Shown here: positions 1 through 7,107 of the stretch, piece after piece
How positions within the stretch are numbered: the first letter of the stretch is position 1
Layout of the letters: the number at the start of each line of letters is the position of its first letter
Assembly: GCF_963668215.1 (NCBI RefSeq)
Contig: NZ_OY764190.1
Span: forward strand, 3,286,001 to 3,350,000
Source of the DNA: an uncultured Desulfosarcina sp.
GTDB lineage: Bacteria > Desulfobacterota > Desulfobacteria > Desulfobacterales > Desulfosarcinaceae
Direction: 5' to 3'
Length of the DNA: 64,000 nt
The notes under the pieces: generated by a model
What the model was told of the DNA's origin: nothing
Database searches by the model: none
Seen by the model: only the letters and a program-made list of their open reading frames with translations
Made by a program: the position numbers and the translations under genes

Positions 1-52
1 AAGGGCGTCTGGTCGTCCTGACCGTTGGGACGGTTAGGGCCGCCGTCCGCCG

Positions 53-946
53 CTACAGTGGGTAAGGTGTAAGGCTTTCGTAGCCGGTTTCGGTCACTAC
101 CAGGGTCTGTTCGAACTGGGCAGAGAGGGAACCGTCCTTGGTCACCGCCGTCCAACCGTCGTCGAGAACGACGAGTTCCTTTTTGCCGAGATTGATCATC
201 GGCTCGATGGTGAACACCATGCCCGGCATCAGTTTAACGCCGGTTCCCGGCCTGCCGTAGTGAGGAATCTGCGGTGCTTCGTGGAAATCCAGGCCCACAC
301 CGTGGCCAACGAATTCGCGGACGACCGAGCAGCCCTGCCGTTCTGCGTAGGACTGGATGGCGTAGCCGATATCGCCCACCGAGTTGCCCGGCTTAACGGT
401 TTCCATGCCGATGGCCAGACTCCGGCGGGTGACCTCGACGAGCTTGCGGGCATCGGGACCGGGTGTGCCGACGAAAAACATCTGGCTCGCATCGGCATAA
501 TAGCCTTCCAGGATAGAGGTGATATCCACATTGACGATGTCGCCATCCTCGAGTACCCGGCTGCCGGGAATGCCGTGACAGATCACCTCGTTGATGCTCA
601 CGCACACGCTTTTGGGAAACCCCCGGTAATTCAACGGAGCGGGGACGGCACCATGGCGGATGGTGAAATCGTGAACTAGGGTGTTAAGGTCTTCGGTAAC
701 CGTACCCGGGCGGATATGGCCGGCCACCAGATCTAGGGTTTCGATGACCAGGCGCCCGGCCCTGCGGATTCCCTGGATCTGCTCGGGTGTCTTGATGCGG
801 ATGCGGTGCCTTTTTGCGTATTGCAGGTCATCGGGTGGGGGGGATGCGGGTTTGTTGAGGCAGCACTGCTTGTATTTTTTGCCACTTCCGCAGGGGCAGG
901 GGGCATTCCGGCTGATTTTTCCCGGTTCGGCTTTCTTTTTTTTCAC
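53..946 (-). CDS. map: Type I methionine aminopeptidase with N-terminal SEC-C zinc motif
   Basis: Cytosolic metalloprotease that removes the initiator methionine from new proteins. About 297 residues from the chosen start. An N-terminal SEC-C motif (CPCGSGKKYKQCC, residues about 17-29) probably binds zinc and docks on the ribosome or partner proteins; it is followed by a full M24 pita-bread domain. Expected metal ligands are visible: the Asp pair in NVDITSILEGYYADAS, the His of FVGHGVGLDFHE, the Glu of FTIEPMI and the Glu of SAQFEQTL. The open frame extends to 1027, but a GTG at 946 (or TTG at 949) just before the Lys run has an AAAGGA ribosome site at good distance, so I start there. Family certain; exact start less so. 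Confidence 0.93.
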   Translation of the reverse strand: MKKKKAEPGKISRNAPCPCGSGKKYKQCCLNKPASPPPDDLQYAKRHRIRIKTPEQIQGIRRAGRLVIETLDLVAGHIRPGTVTEDLNTLVHDFTIRHGAVPAPLNYRGFPKSVCVSINEVICHGIPGSRVLEDGDIVNVDITSILEGYYADASQMFFVGTPGPDARKLVEVTRRSLAIGMETVKPGNSVGDIGYAIQSYAERQGCSVVREFVGHGVGLDFHEAPQIPHYGRPGTGVKLMPGMVFTIEPMINLGKKELVVLDDGWTAVTKDGSLSAQFEQTLVVTETGYESLTPYPL

Positions 947-1284
947 CAACGTGGTCCTTTGTAATTGTGTTGCTTTTAAAGAAATATCAAGTTTGAAAAT
1001 GTATCGGAAGTGGTGTTGAACTGTCAAACTTTAAAAAAAATGGCGGCCGATTTGGCCGCCATTTTTCAAGGAAGAGGAGCGGAAAGGAGTTTGGCGCACT
1101 GGTTTTTTGGCGCTTACAAATATTATCGGTTGCGCCTCTGCCAGTCTTTAGCTTTTTTTTCTGCCAGGGTCGTTTGTCCTGTTTGAGAACCGGCATCGTA
1201 TATGATATGAACCGCCGAGATTTGGCCTTTTCAGTATCGGGCCTGTTAGAAATTCGTTACCTAATCCATTGCTGGAGGCACATA
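947..1284. other. Intergenic region, no convincing gene
   Basis: 338 bp between the leftward map gene and the rightward Cys-rich gene. It must hold the promoters of both. The only clear structure is the strong hairpin at 1036-1066. A basic open frame on the minus strand (987-1196) runs through that hairpin, has no recognisable homology and no good ribosome site, so I do not call it. Confidence 0.5.
1036..1066. terminator. Strong bidirectional-looking hairpin with A/T flanks
   Basis: A 13-bp perfect stem (AAAAATGGCGGCC pairing with GGCCGCCATTTTT) around a GATTT loop. It has A-rich and T-rich sides, so it could terminate transcription from either direction. No recognised gene ends directly before it on either strand, which hints at an unannotated transcript. 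Confidence 0.75.
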
Positions 1285-1650
1285 ATGACCAACACGGACA
1301 ACGATTGGGATCGCCGGATATTGTGCAGCGACGGCAACTGCATCGGTGTTGTCGGTCCCGACGGGCGCTGCAAGGTTTGCGGTCTGGCTTATGAGGGCGA
1401 ATTGCCGGCGCCTGCAGAGGACGTCTCAGAGGCCGAGGCCGGAGATGCGATCGATGATGTTTCGCCCGAAGCGTCGACGGCCGGTGAACAAGCACCGGAC
1501 GCCGAAGATCCTGCGGCCGAGGTTGAAAAGGACACCGGCGATGAATGGGAGGATCGAACCCTGTGTGTCGACGGCAATTGCATCGGCATCGTCGGCTCCG
1601 ACGGCCGCTGCAAGGTCTGTGGAAAACCCCATCCCGGAAAACAGCCATGA
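1285..1650 (+). CDS. Small acidic protein with duplicated Cys-rich (zinc/iron ribbon-like) motif
   Basis: 121 residues. Two near-identical modules, at roughly residues 9-34 and 89-114, each contain L-C-x(2)-GNCIG-(V/I)-VG-x-DGRCK-VCG, that is four cysteines in a CX4CX9CX2C spacing. They are joined by an acidic, Ala/Glu/Asp-rich linker of about 50 residues. The four-cysteine pattern suggests a structural zinc or iron site; I do not recognise a named family. The start at 1285 is preceded by GGAGG with a 6-base gap; an upstream in-frame ATG would add 37 residues without support. The stop overlaps the next start (ATGA), so the two genes are translationally coupled. Confidence 0.8.
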   Translation: MTNTDNDWDRRILCSDGNCIGVVGPDGRCKVCGLAYEGELPAPAEDVSEAEAGDAIDDVSPEASTAGEQAPDAEDPAAEVEKDTGDEWEDRTLCVDGNCIGIVGSDGRCKVCGKPHPGKQP

Positions 1651-1835
1651 CCTGCCAATCCGAAACCGATCCCGTTCTGGTCGACGCATTGAAGACCATC
1701 TCCGATTTTATTCAACAGGTGACCGGCGTCGCCCCGACCCCGGCTGAGATGGCCGACGCATTGACCCGCTATTTTGTGTTGAATGAAATCAAGGAGCATA
1801 TTGTGATGCTGCGGGGCGGGGAGGGGGACGGTTAA
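1647..1835 (+). CDS. Small hypothetical protein coupled to the Cys-rich gene
   Basis: 62 residues, predicted mostly helical (DPVLVDALKTISDFIQQV, then PTPAEMADALTRYF and a short C-terminal helix). It starts on the ATGA that ends the preceding gene. No signal peptide, membrane segment or known motif is visible. The tight coupling suggests it works with, or is regulated like, the duplicated Cys-motif protein. Confidence 0.65.
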   Translation: MTCQSETDPVLVDALKTISDFIQQVTGVAPTPAEMADALTRYFVLNEIKEHIVMLRGGEGDG

Positions 1836-1886
1836 AAGCCGAAATCGCAAAGATGAAAATTTTGAACGCTGACTGATGGGCGCGGG

Positions 1887-2285
1887 CTAGGGTTCCCAGC
1901 GGTTGCCCCCTTTATGCTTCAGGTCGATGTACTGCACTGTTCCCCGTTCGCTGATAAACATGGTGAGCAGCCAACTCACAAGGCTGATGAAAAGGGAGCC
2001 CAGCAGGGCGCTTCCGAAGCCATCCACATCGAACCCGCCGATAACGCCGGATGCCATCATTAAAAGGATAGCGTTGATGGCAAAGGTGAACAACCCTAAA
2101 GTGAGAATGTTCAAAGGGAGGGTGAGAATAAACAGGATCGGACGGAAAAAGGCGTTCAGGATGCCCAGAACCGCGGCAGCCATAACGGCCGCGGGCAATC
2201 CGGATACGCGAATGCCATCAACCATGTATGCGGCCATGAAAATGGCGAACGACAAAAACAGCCACCTGACGGCGATTCCTTTCAC
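1887..2285 (-). CDS. Phage-holin family 4 / YvlD-like small membrane protein
   Basis: 132 residues with four hydrophobic helices: an N-terminal segment up to VDGIRV, then the characteristic central stretch ILNAFFRPILFILTLPLNILTLG split over two helices, and a last helix near GSLFISLVSWLLTMF. This is the signature of the YvlD / phage holin 4 superfamily, inner-membrane proteins of unsettled function, linked to envelope stress in some bacteria. Length is normal for the family. It stands alone between a convergent small-gene pair and the ihf gene. Confidence 0.85.
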   Translation of the reverse strand: MKGIAVRWLFLSFAIFMAAYMVDGIRVSGLPAAVMAAAVLGILNAFFRPILFILTLPLNILTLGLFTFAINAILLMMASGVIGGFDVDGFGSALLGSLFISLVSWLLTMFISERGTVQYIDLKHKGGNRWEP

Positions 2286-2331
2286 GGTAGGTCTTTCTTG
2301 CGAAAATTGGGTCTGAGCGAAGCAACGGGGA

Positions 2332-2610
2332 TCAATTGATTTTGTCGCGCAATTTGCCGGAGCATTTAAATGTAACCACCCGGCGCTCGGATAGCATCAT
2401 CTCGTCTCCCGTGGCCGGGTTTCTGCCTTTGCGTTTCTTCTTTTCCTTCACACAGAACTTTCCGAACCCGCTGACCAAAACGTTTTCTCCCGATGACAGG
2501 GAATCTTTTATGATTTCGAGCAGGGTCTCGACGGTTTCGGTCGCTTTGATTTTGGTGAGTCCGGTCTGATCCTGGATATTTTCCACGATCTGCGCTTTTG
2601 TCAGGCTCAT
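2332..2610 (-). CDS. ihfA: Integration host factor / HU family DNA-bending protein (alpha-type)
   Basis: 92 residues, the normal size for one IHF/HU subunit. N-terminal helical dimerisation part (SLTKAQIVENIQDQTGLTK), then the beta-arm region with GFGKFCVKEKKKRKGRNPATGDEM containing the conserved R-N-P-x-T-G of the DNA-intercalating arm, ending in FKCSGKLRDKIN. The start at 2610 has GGAGGGGG about 9 bases upstream; the frame stays open for 23 further codons that look non-coding. Alpha versus beta assignment is by resemblance and is less certain than the family. Likely a partner of the sigma-54 promoter noted near 56 kb, since such promoters commonly need IHF bending. Confidence 0.88.
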   Translation of the reverse strand: MSLTKAQIVENIQDQTGLTKIKATETVETLLEIIKDSLSSGENVLVSGFGKFCVKEKKKRKGRNPATGDEMMLSERRVVTFKCSGKLRDKIN

Positions 2611-2939
2611 GCTGCTTGCCCCCTCCGCATAGTTTGTATGGCAATTCCGACCTGAATCGCCCGGCGCTGCACCCAACAACGACCGTAGAATCGCTTCAGA
2701 CCGTACCGATACGGCTAACCATCTAAATTGTAAGTGATAAACACGACCATCACGTTTAACTTGATGTCAGGAGTTGGTCCATTTGTCAAGAAAATATAGA
2801 AAATTAAGTACTTGTGACGATATTGCCGGAAAGGCGGCAGAGGTCGGATATTTTTTAACTATATGAAATAACGGTGAATATTGGCTTTTTAAAATGAAGC
2901 CGGGCGGTGCACCGTCGGCGTTTCGCCCGGCGTTTGGGA

Positions 2940-4157
2940 CTAGACGATGACCTCAACCCCCAGCGGATACCGGGACATGGCTTCGCAGCCCGAGGGCGTC
3001 AGGACAATGGGATTTTCGTAGCGGAAACCGATCTCCTCTTCAGGACAGGCATACTGCATGGCGCAGATCAGGACTTCATTTTCCCGATAGACGTGGTCCG
3101 GATTGGTCCAGTAGGGAAAGGGGCCGTCATTTAAGCCGATGCGCCACTCGTCTCCCATCAGTCCGATGCCGTGCTCGAAGCCGGGAACCATGTAGTCGGC
3201 AAACTCGCGCGACTCGGCAAAGTCCATCATTTCTTCGGCCAGTTGGGACGGGGTGATTCCCGGACGGTAGGTTTTAAGGGTCAGCTTGACGATGTCGATG
3301 AAATTGTTGGCATGCCACCACTGACGGTCCGTTGCGCTACCGATGAAATAGTTGTGGCTGTGATCGCCCAACCCCAGTTTGAACATGGCGTGAATGTCCA
3401 CCATCAGCGGTTCGCCGGGGGCGATGCGTTTGCGGGTGGCCGGCGTGCAGGCGCCTCCCATGTAACCGGTGCGATACCCGCTGGCGATTTCGTTGCCGCC
3501 GGTAAAGGACCATTCCCATTCGCTGCCCGCCTTGCGCATGGCATAGCCTGCCAGACCGGCGATTTCCGTTTCGGTCATGTCCTTGTAGCCACCATTGGAA
3601 AGGGCCTCGAAAACCGCCTGGTGACCCACATCGACGATGCGCGAGGCTTCGCGAAACCGGTTGATGGTGTCGGTATCTTTGATCAGGGCCAACCGGTCGA
3701 CAATGGTGTGGGCGTTGACCAGTTCGACGTCGGACAGGGCGGCTTGGAACTGCTGGTATTCATAGTGGGTGAGGTTGCCCTCGGGCAGGTAATTGGACAT
3801 GCCGCTTTCAATGCCCACACGGCCGTTGCCGCCTTTCAGATGCTCCAGGATGCAGTCGGATATCTGTTCGATCTGGTCCTGTCCGCCCATGGGGGCAAAT
3901 CCCAAAACATGGTCTTCATCCAGCCAGGAATCGTCGGCCACCCGGGCGGCGTCGATAACGAAGGTGAAGGCCGTGGGCAGCCCCCGGGCCGGGATCACCA
4001 CGAAACTGCGCCAGGGGCAGAAAGCGTCCAGGGTCCAGGAAAGGGTCCGCAGGCGCGAGCCTAAGTAGACGTCGATGTTTTCATTGGCCATGGCCTCCTG
4101 GATGGCCTGGATGCGTCCGGGAAAATCGATATAGTAGGGATCGTTGTTCGGATTCAT
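2940..4157 (-). CDS. M24-family peptidase homologue (Xaa-Pro peptidase/creatinase fold), altered ligand set
   Basis: 405 residues: creatinase-like N-terminal domain (about 1-165) followed by the M24 pita-bread domain. Conserved features are the two Asp of MVDIHAMFKLGLGDHSH, the His in GFEHGIGL and the Glu of GFRYENPIVLT. The Glu usually found in a T-I-E-P motif is replaced: the matching stretch reads NEVLICAMQYACPEEE. So it may be a lyase or other non-peptidase member, as in DddP-like enzymes of this fold, rather than a prolidase. AAGGAGG precedes the ATG at 4157. The SCP2-domain gene lies just upstream on the same strand, 14 bp away, so the two are probably co-transcribed. Confidence 0.8.
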   Translation of the reverse strand: MNPNNDPYYIDFPGRIQAIQEAMANENIDVYLGSRLRTLSWTLDAFCPWRSFVVIPARGLPTAFTFVIDAARVADDSWLDEDHVLGFAPMGGQDQIEQISDCILEHLKGGNGRVGIESGMSNYLPEGNLTHYEYQQFQAALSDVELVNAHTIVDRLALIKDTDTINRFREASRIVDVGHQAVFEALSNGGYKDMTETEIAGLAGYAMRKAGSEWEWSFTGGNEIASGYRTGYMGGACTPATRKRIAPGEPLMVDIHAMFKLGLGDHSHNYFIGSATDRQWWHANNFIDIVKLTLKTYRPGITPSQLAEEMMDFAESREFADYMVPGFEHGIGLMGDEWRIGLNDGPFPYWTNPDHVYRENEVLICAMQYACPEEEIGFRYENPIVLTPSGCEAMSRYPLGVEVIV

Positions 4158-4171
4158 GGGCAACCTCCTTA

Positions 4172-4573
4172 TCAATAGGATGCAGGGATGGTGGCGAGGA
4201 CCTTGTTGAGCCGGTCGGCGATGGAGGCCAGCTTGAGGGCCTTGACCATGTTGCCTTTCAGCTTGAGCTTGCCGGTCATCAGCGCCCGCTGGGAACCGAG
4301 TTCCGCTCTTGATATGCGGGCGAAGGTGTCGTAGGCGCCGGTAATCCGGAATTCCGCTTCCGGCGGTTCGCCTTCCCCGACGGAAAGGGTCTCCAGACGG
4401 CCGTCACGGAATCCGAAAAAGAGATAGCGGTCCTTGCCGTCCGGGCATTTGGTGTAGATGTTGGACATGGACGAAGTGATGCGCTTCATTTTTTCCGGTT
4501 CCAGTTCCGCCTTGAGCCGCTTTTCGGCTTCGTCACGCCATTCGCCGCTCAGATAGACTAGTTGGTCTGCCAT
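4172..4573 (-). CDS. SCP2 sterol-binding domain protein
   Basis: 133 residues made of a single SCP2-type lipid-binding domain. The family end motif is clear: a lone ..RALMTGKLKLKGNMVKALKL.. helix-strand near the C terminus, which lines the lipid tunnel. Such stand-alone bacterial SCP2 proteins bind fatty acyl or sterol-like ligands in the cytosol. The start has GGAGGCGGCC upstream. The M24 homologue follows 14 bp downstream, making a probable two-gene operon. Substrate unknown. Confidence 0.85.
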   Translation of the reverse strand: MADQLVYLSGEWRDEAEKRLKAELEPEKMKRITSSMSNIYTKCPDGKDRYLFFGFRDGRLETLSVGEGEPPEAEFRITGAYDTFARISRAELGSQRALMTGKLKLKGNMVKALKLASIADRLNKVLATIPASY

Positions 4574-4686
4574 GGCCGCCTCCTTGTTGGTGCTTGTTAA
4601 CTGCAGCAAATTAAACCTCGAGCTATGCCCGATCGACCCGAAGAGGTTCGGACCGATCCGGCGAGGCATTTAATCGGTAATTTTTT

Positions 4687-4870
4687 ATGAACGTCGAACA
4701 TTGAACATCGAACGTCCAACGTCGAATGCGGAAATCGCTTCGCTTCGTCGTTCAATAAAAAAGGTTCCCGGTCATTTTTATCGTCTGTAAAGCAGGGTTT
4801 TAAAAACATCGAAAACGACAGGATGCCTTATTCTGAATTCGACGTTGGACGTTCGATGTTCGACGTTCAT
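4687..4870. repeat. Inverted pair of GTTCGA/GTCGAA-type short intergenic repeats
   Basis: About 40 bp near 4687-4727 (runs such as GAACGTCGAACATTGAACAT) is matched in inverse orientation near 4835-4870 (ATTCGACGTTGGACGTTCG). About 110 bp of AT-rich DNA lies between. Each arm is itself a tandem of degenerate 6-8-base units around GTTCGA. The pair sits between the tetR-like stop and the SCP2 gene and could fold as a long hairpin. Similar low-complexity intergenic repeats occur in many environmental genomes; function unknown. Confidence 0.7.
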
Positions 4871-5461
4871 TTATGTGTCTTCAGCCACCAGCAGGCCGTG
4901 GGTCATCAGTTCCAGGGCCTGTTCGAACATTTGCTCCAGGCGTTTTTCCTCGTTGCGGATGTATGCCCGGATGATCATCATTTTATAGATGCCGAAAACG
5001 GTTTCCGCCGCCATGTCTATATCCACCGTTCGAAAACGCCCGAGCCGGATGCCCCGCTTCAACAGGGTCTTGATCATCTCCATGGAAGCGGCGTTGATTT
5101 TCGCATAGGGATCGTTGCCGGGGAACATGGGAAAAATATCCGGGTCAGCCGCCAGTACCTGCCTGAGATCGGGATCGGTGGCCAGGTATGTCACCGCACT
5201 GCGGCACATCACCAGGAATTGATTTTCCACCTCGGATTCTTCGGCGATGGCGCGGCGGACGTTGGCCTGCCAGCGTAACAGGGCCCAGGAAACTGTTTTT
5301 TCGTAAAGATCCCGCTTGTTTTTCGCATAGCGGTAGAGATTGCCCTTGGTCATGTTCAACCGGTCGGCGATGTCCTCAACGGTTGTTTTCCTGAACCCGT
5401 AGCGGGCGAAAATCTCCAGGGCGGCGGCAAAAATGATGTCGTTTTCGATTTTCGGCTTCAT
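4871..5461 (-). CDS. TetR/AcrR family transcriptional regulator
   Basis: About 196 residues. N-terminal TetR DNA-binding domain: FAAALEIFARYGFRKTTVEDIADRLNMTKGNLYRYAKNKRDLYEK is the classic helix-turn-helix plus helix 4. The remaining helical ligand domain has no recognisable specificity. An in-frame ATG six codons upstream (5479) lies inside a perfect palindrome, so I prefer the ATG at 5461. The palindrome at 5471-5497 directly upstream fits an autoregulatory operator. The SCP2/M24 genes lie downstream on the same strand, beyond the repeat, and may be targets. Confidence 0.88.
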   Translation of the reverse strand: MKPKIENDIIFAAALEIFARYGFRKTTVEDIADRLNMTKGNLYRYAKNKRDLYEKTVSWALLRWQANVRRAIAEESEVENQFLVMCRSAVTYLATDPDLRQVLAADPDIFPMFPGNDPYAKINAASMEMIKTLLKRGIRLGRFRTVDIDMAAETVFGIYKMMIIRAYIRNEEKRLEQMFEQALELMTHGLLVAEDT

Positions 5462-5470
5462 AGTTATTAT

Positions 5471-5497
5471 AATGAACAAATAATTTATTTGTTCATT
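5471..5497. promoter_or_regulatory. Perfect 13-bp inverted repeat, probable TetR operator
   Basis: AATGAACAAATAA, one central T, then its exact reverse complement. It sits 10 bp before the regulator start and 95 bp before the divergent sigma-factor gene. Position and symmetry are those of a TetR-family dimer (or dimer-of-dimers) site, so the regulator probably represses itself and might also influence the sigma operon. Confidence 0.8.
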
Positions 5498-5592
5498 TAT
5501 TTGAGTTGCGGATAGAAGTCAAGCAGCCATTGATTGTAAAATAAAATTTTCCGTCCTACGATCATGTAACCATTATCCATTTCTCCCGTTAT

Positions 5593-6072
5593 ATGTTTAC
5601 TGTGGATACTTACGACTGTTTCTACCGAGAAAACAAAGATCGCGTTTACGCCTATCTGCTGCGGATAACCAGGGACGTTCAACTCGCCGGGGATCTGACC
5701 CAGGAGAGCTTTGCCCGCTGCCTCTCCAGCTACGGGCGCAATGGCAGCAACCGTGCCCTTTTGTACACCATCGCCCGCAATGCAGCCCTGGATGCGGTCC
5801 GCAAGCGGCGCGAGGAGGCCTTGGACGACAACGAAGAGATCGCTTCGGCGGCCAATCCGGAGTGTCAGTTGATGGAAAAGGAGGCCTTCGGGCGAATGCT
5901 CGAGGCCATCGGAAAGCTTAATCCGGTAGATCGCGAGTTGATCTCCTTGCTGGCCACCGAAGCCTTTTCTTATCGGGAGATCGGCAAGCTGCTCAAGATC
6001 AGTGAGACCAATGTGAAAGTGCGCGTTCACCGGGCGCGGCTGAGGCTGAAGGCGCTTCTTGATGCCCATTGA
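5593..6072 (+). CDS. ECF-type sigma-70 family RNA polymerase sigma factor
   Basis: 159 residues, typical ECF length. Region 2 is visible in YDCFYRENKDRVYAYLLRIT and DLTQESFARCLSSY. Region 4 is visible in LNPVDRELISLLATEAFSYREIGKLLKISETNVKVRVHRARLRLK, a canonical helix-turn-helix with the VKVRVHRARL recognition helix. It directs RNA polymerase to promoters I cannot identify here. The next gene starts about 90 bp downstream and encodes a membrane protein with an anti-sigma-like N terminus, so the two are a likely sigma/anti-sigma pair. ECF factors usually transcribe their own operon. Confidence 0.9.
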   Translation: MFTVDTYDCFYRENKDRVYAYLLRITRDVQLAGDLTQESFARCLSSYGRNGSNRALLYTIARNAALDAVRKRREEALDDNEEIASAANPECQLMEKEAFGRMLEAIGKLNPVDRELISLLATEAFSYREIGKLLKISETNVKVRVHRARLRLKALLDAH

Positions 6073-6163
6073 GTGCGAGGGATTCCCGTCTTCTCGGCGT
6101 TCACGATAGAAACAACGTCATTTGGCAAAACGATTACCATGGTGCTAAACGATTTGGAGACGA

Positions 6164-6730
6164 ATGATGGACTATCTTTCCAGCATGTATATCGACAACG
6201 AGATGAACTTGGACGAAAAACGGCAGTTCGTGGAAAAGGTCCGCTCGGACCGATCCTTTTACGTTCAGACCCTGGAACTGCTGAAACAGGAACAGGAACT
6301 GCGGAAAATGCCTGCAATGCCGGCAATGGCAGCGGCAACCCCATGGCGGCCGCCGTTTCGGGCCGTTTTGGTCCGTCTGCTCAAACCTTTAGGGGTTGCC
6401 GCCGCCGGCTTCACCGCCGCCGTGCTCCTGCTTTTCAGCGGATTGCAGAATCCCTCGCCAACGGTCTGCCGCAATCGTTTCGTCCTATACGAACCATCGG
6501 CTCAGCAGGTGGAACTGGCCGGATCGTTTACCGGCTGGCAGCGGTTGTCAATGCTGCCTGTCGGTAATAGCGGTTACTGGGAACTCAACTTGCCAATACC
6601 TTCCGGAGAATACCGTTTCGCTTATATCCTGGACGGTGACCGGCAGATGGCAGATCCCACCCTGTCGACAAGCGAGAAAGACGATTTCGGCGGTGTGAAT
6701 TCAATCCTGACCGTGGAGGACCGGGTATGA
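6164..6730 (+). CDS. Membrane protein: anti-sigma-like N terminus plus glycogen-binding (CBM48/E-set) domain
   Basis: 188 residues. Residues 1-48 (YIDNEMNLDEKRQFVEKVRSD..) resemble the short cytoplasmic helices of anti-sigma factors, without the zinc-binding HxxxCxxC. One transmembrane helix spans about 75-94. The outer part, 104-186, is an isoamylase-N/AMPK-beta-like glycogen-binding fold: VELAGSFTGWQ, a later WELNLPIPSGEYRFAYILDGDRQMADP and a terminal DDFGGVNSIL. I infer that it holds the sigma factor of the preceding gene and senses or binds a glucan in the periplasm. ATG at 6164 or 6167. Its stop overlaps the next start (ATGA). Confidence 0.75.
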   Translation: MMDYLSSMYIDNEMNLDEKRQFVEKVRSDRSFYVQTLELLKQEQELRKMPAMPAMAAATPWRPPFRAVLVRLLKPLGVAAAGFTAAVLLLFSGLQNPSPTVCRNRFVLYEPSAQQVELAGSFTGWQRLSMLPVGNSGYWELNLPIPSGEYRFAYILDGDRQMADPTLSTSEKDDFGGVNSILTVEDRV

Positions 6731-7047
6731 TCCGCATGCTGCCGATCATTTTGACTCTGGTTGTGACTTCAGGGTGTACCGCCCACTATTATCAGGTCCA
6801 GGGTGACACGTTGTCGATGGTTCTGGATGAACCGGGGGCGCACGAGGTAATCTTTGCCTGCAGCCTTGACGGTTTCCAGCCTCATCGAGCCCGCAACGAG
6901 GATGGACGATGGGTGGTTACCGTGCCCGGCAATAATGCTTTCCGCTACTACTATATACTGGACGGATCGCTTTACCTGCCCCCCTGCGAACTGAAAGAAA
7001 ATGATGATTTCGGATCTCAGAACTGTATTTATAATCCACCACTGTAA
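6727..7047 (+). CDS. Small lipoprotein with a glycogen-binding-like E-set domain
   Basis: 106 residues. The signal peptide ends in VVTSGC, a plausible lipobox, so the mature protein begins at Cys17. The rest resembles the outer domain of the preceding protein: HEVIFACSLDGFQPHRA, WVVTVPGNNAFRYYYILDG and ENDDFGSQNC line up with its SFTGWQ, GEYRFAYILDG and DDFGGVNS motifs. Two further cysteines (in FACS and QNC) could form a disulfide. The start overlaps the previous stop by 4 bases. It looks like a duplicated carbohydrate-binding module anchored to a membrane. Confidence 0.72.
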   Translation: MIRMLPIILTLVVTSGCTAHYYQVQGDTLSMVLDEPGAHEVIFACSLDGFQPHRARNEDGRWVVTVPGNNAFRYYYILDGSLYLPPCELKENDDFGSQNCIYNPPL

Positions 7048-7107
7048 CCTTACCCGGACTCAATCGTTACACAATTAAAGTATCACCGCTTTCGTTAAGG
7101 AGGGGTT

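Noticed and set aside
987..1196. A 69-codon basic open frame on the minus strand
   Set aside because: Runs straight through a strong hairpin, no homology and no ribosome site; kept only as part of the intergenic note.
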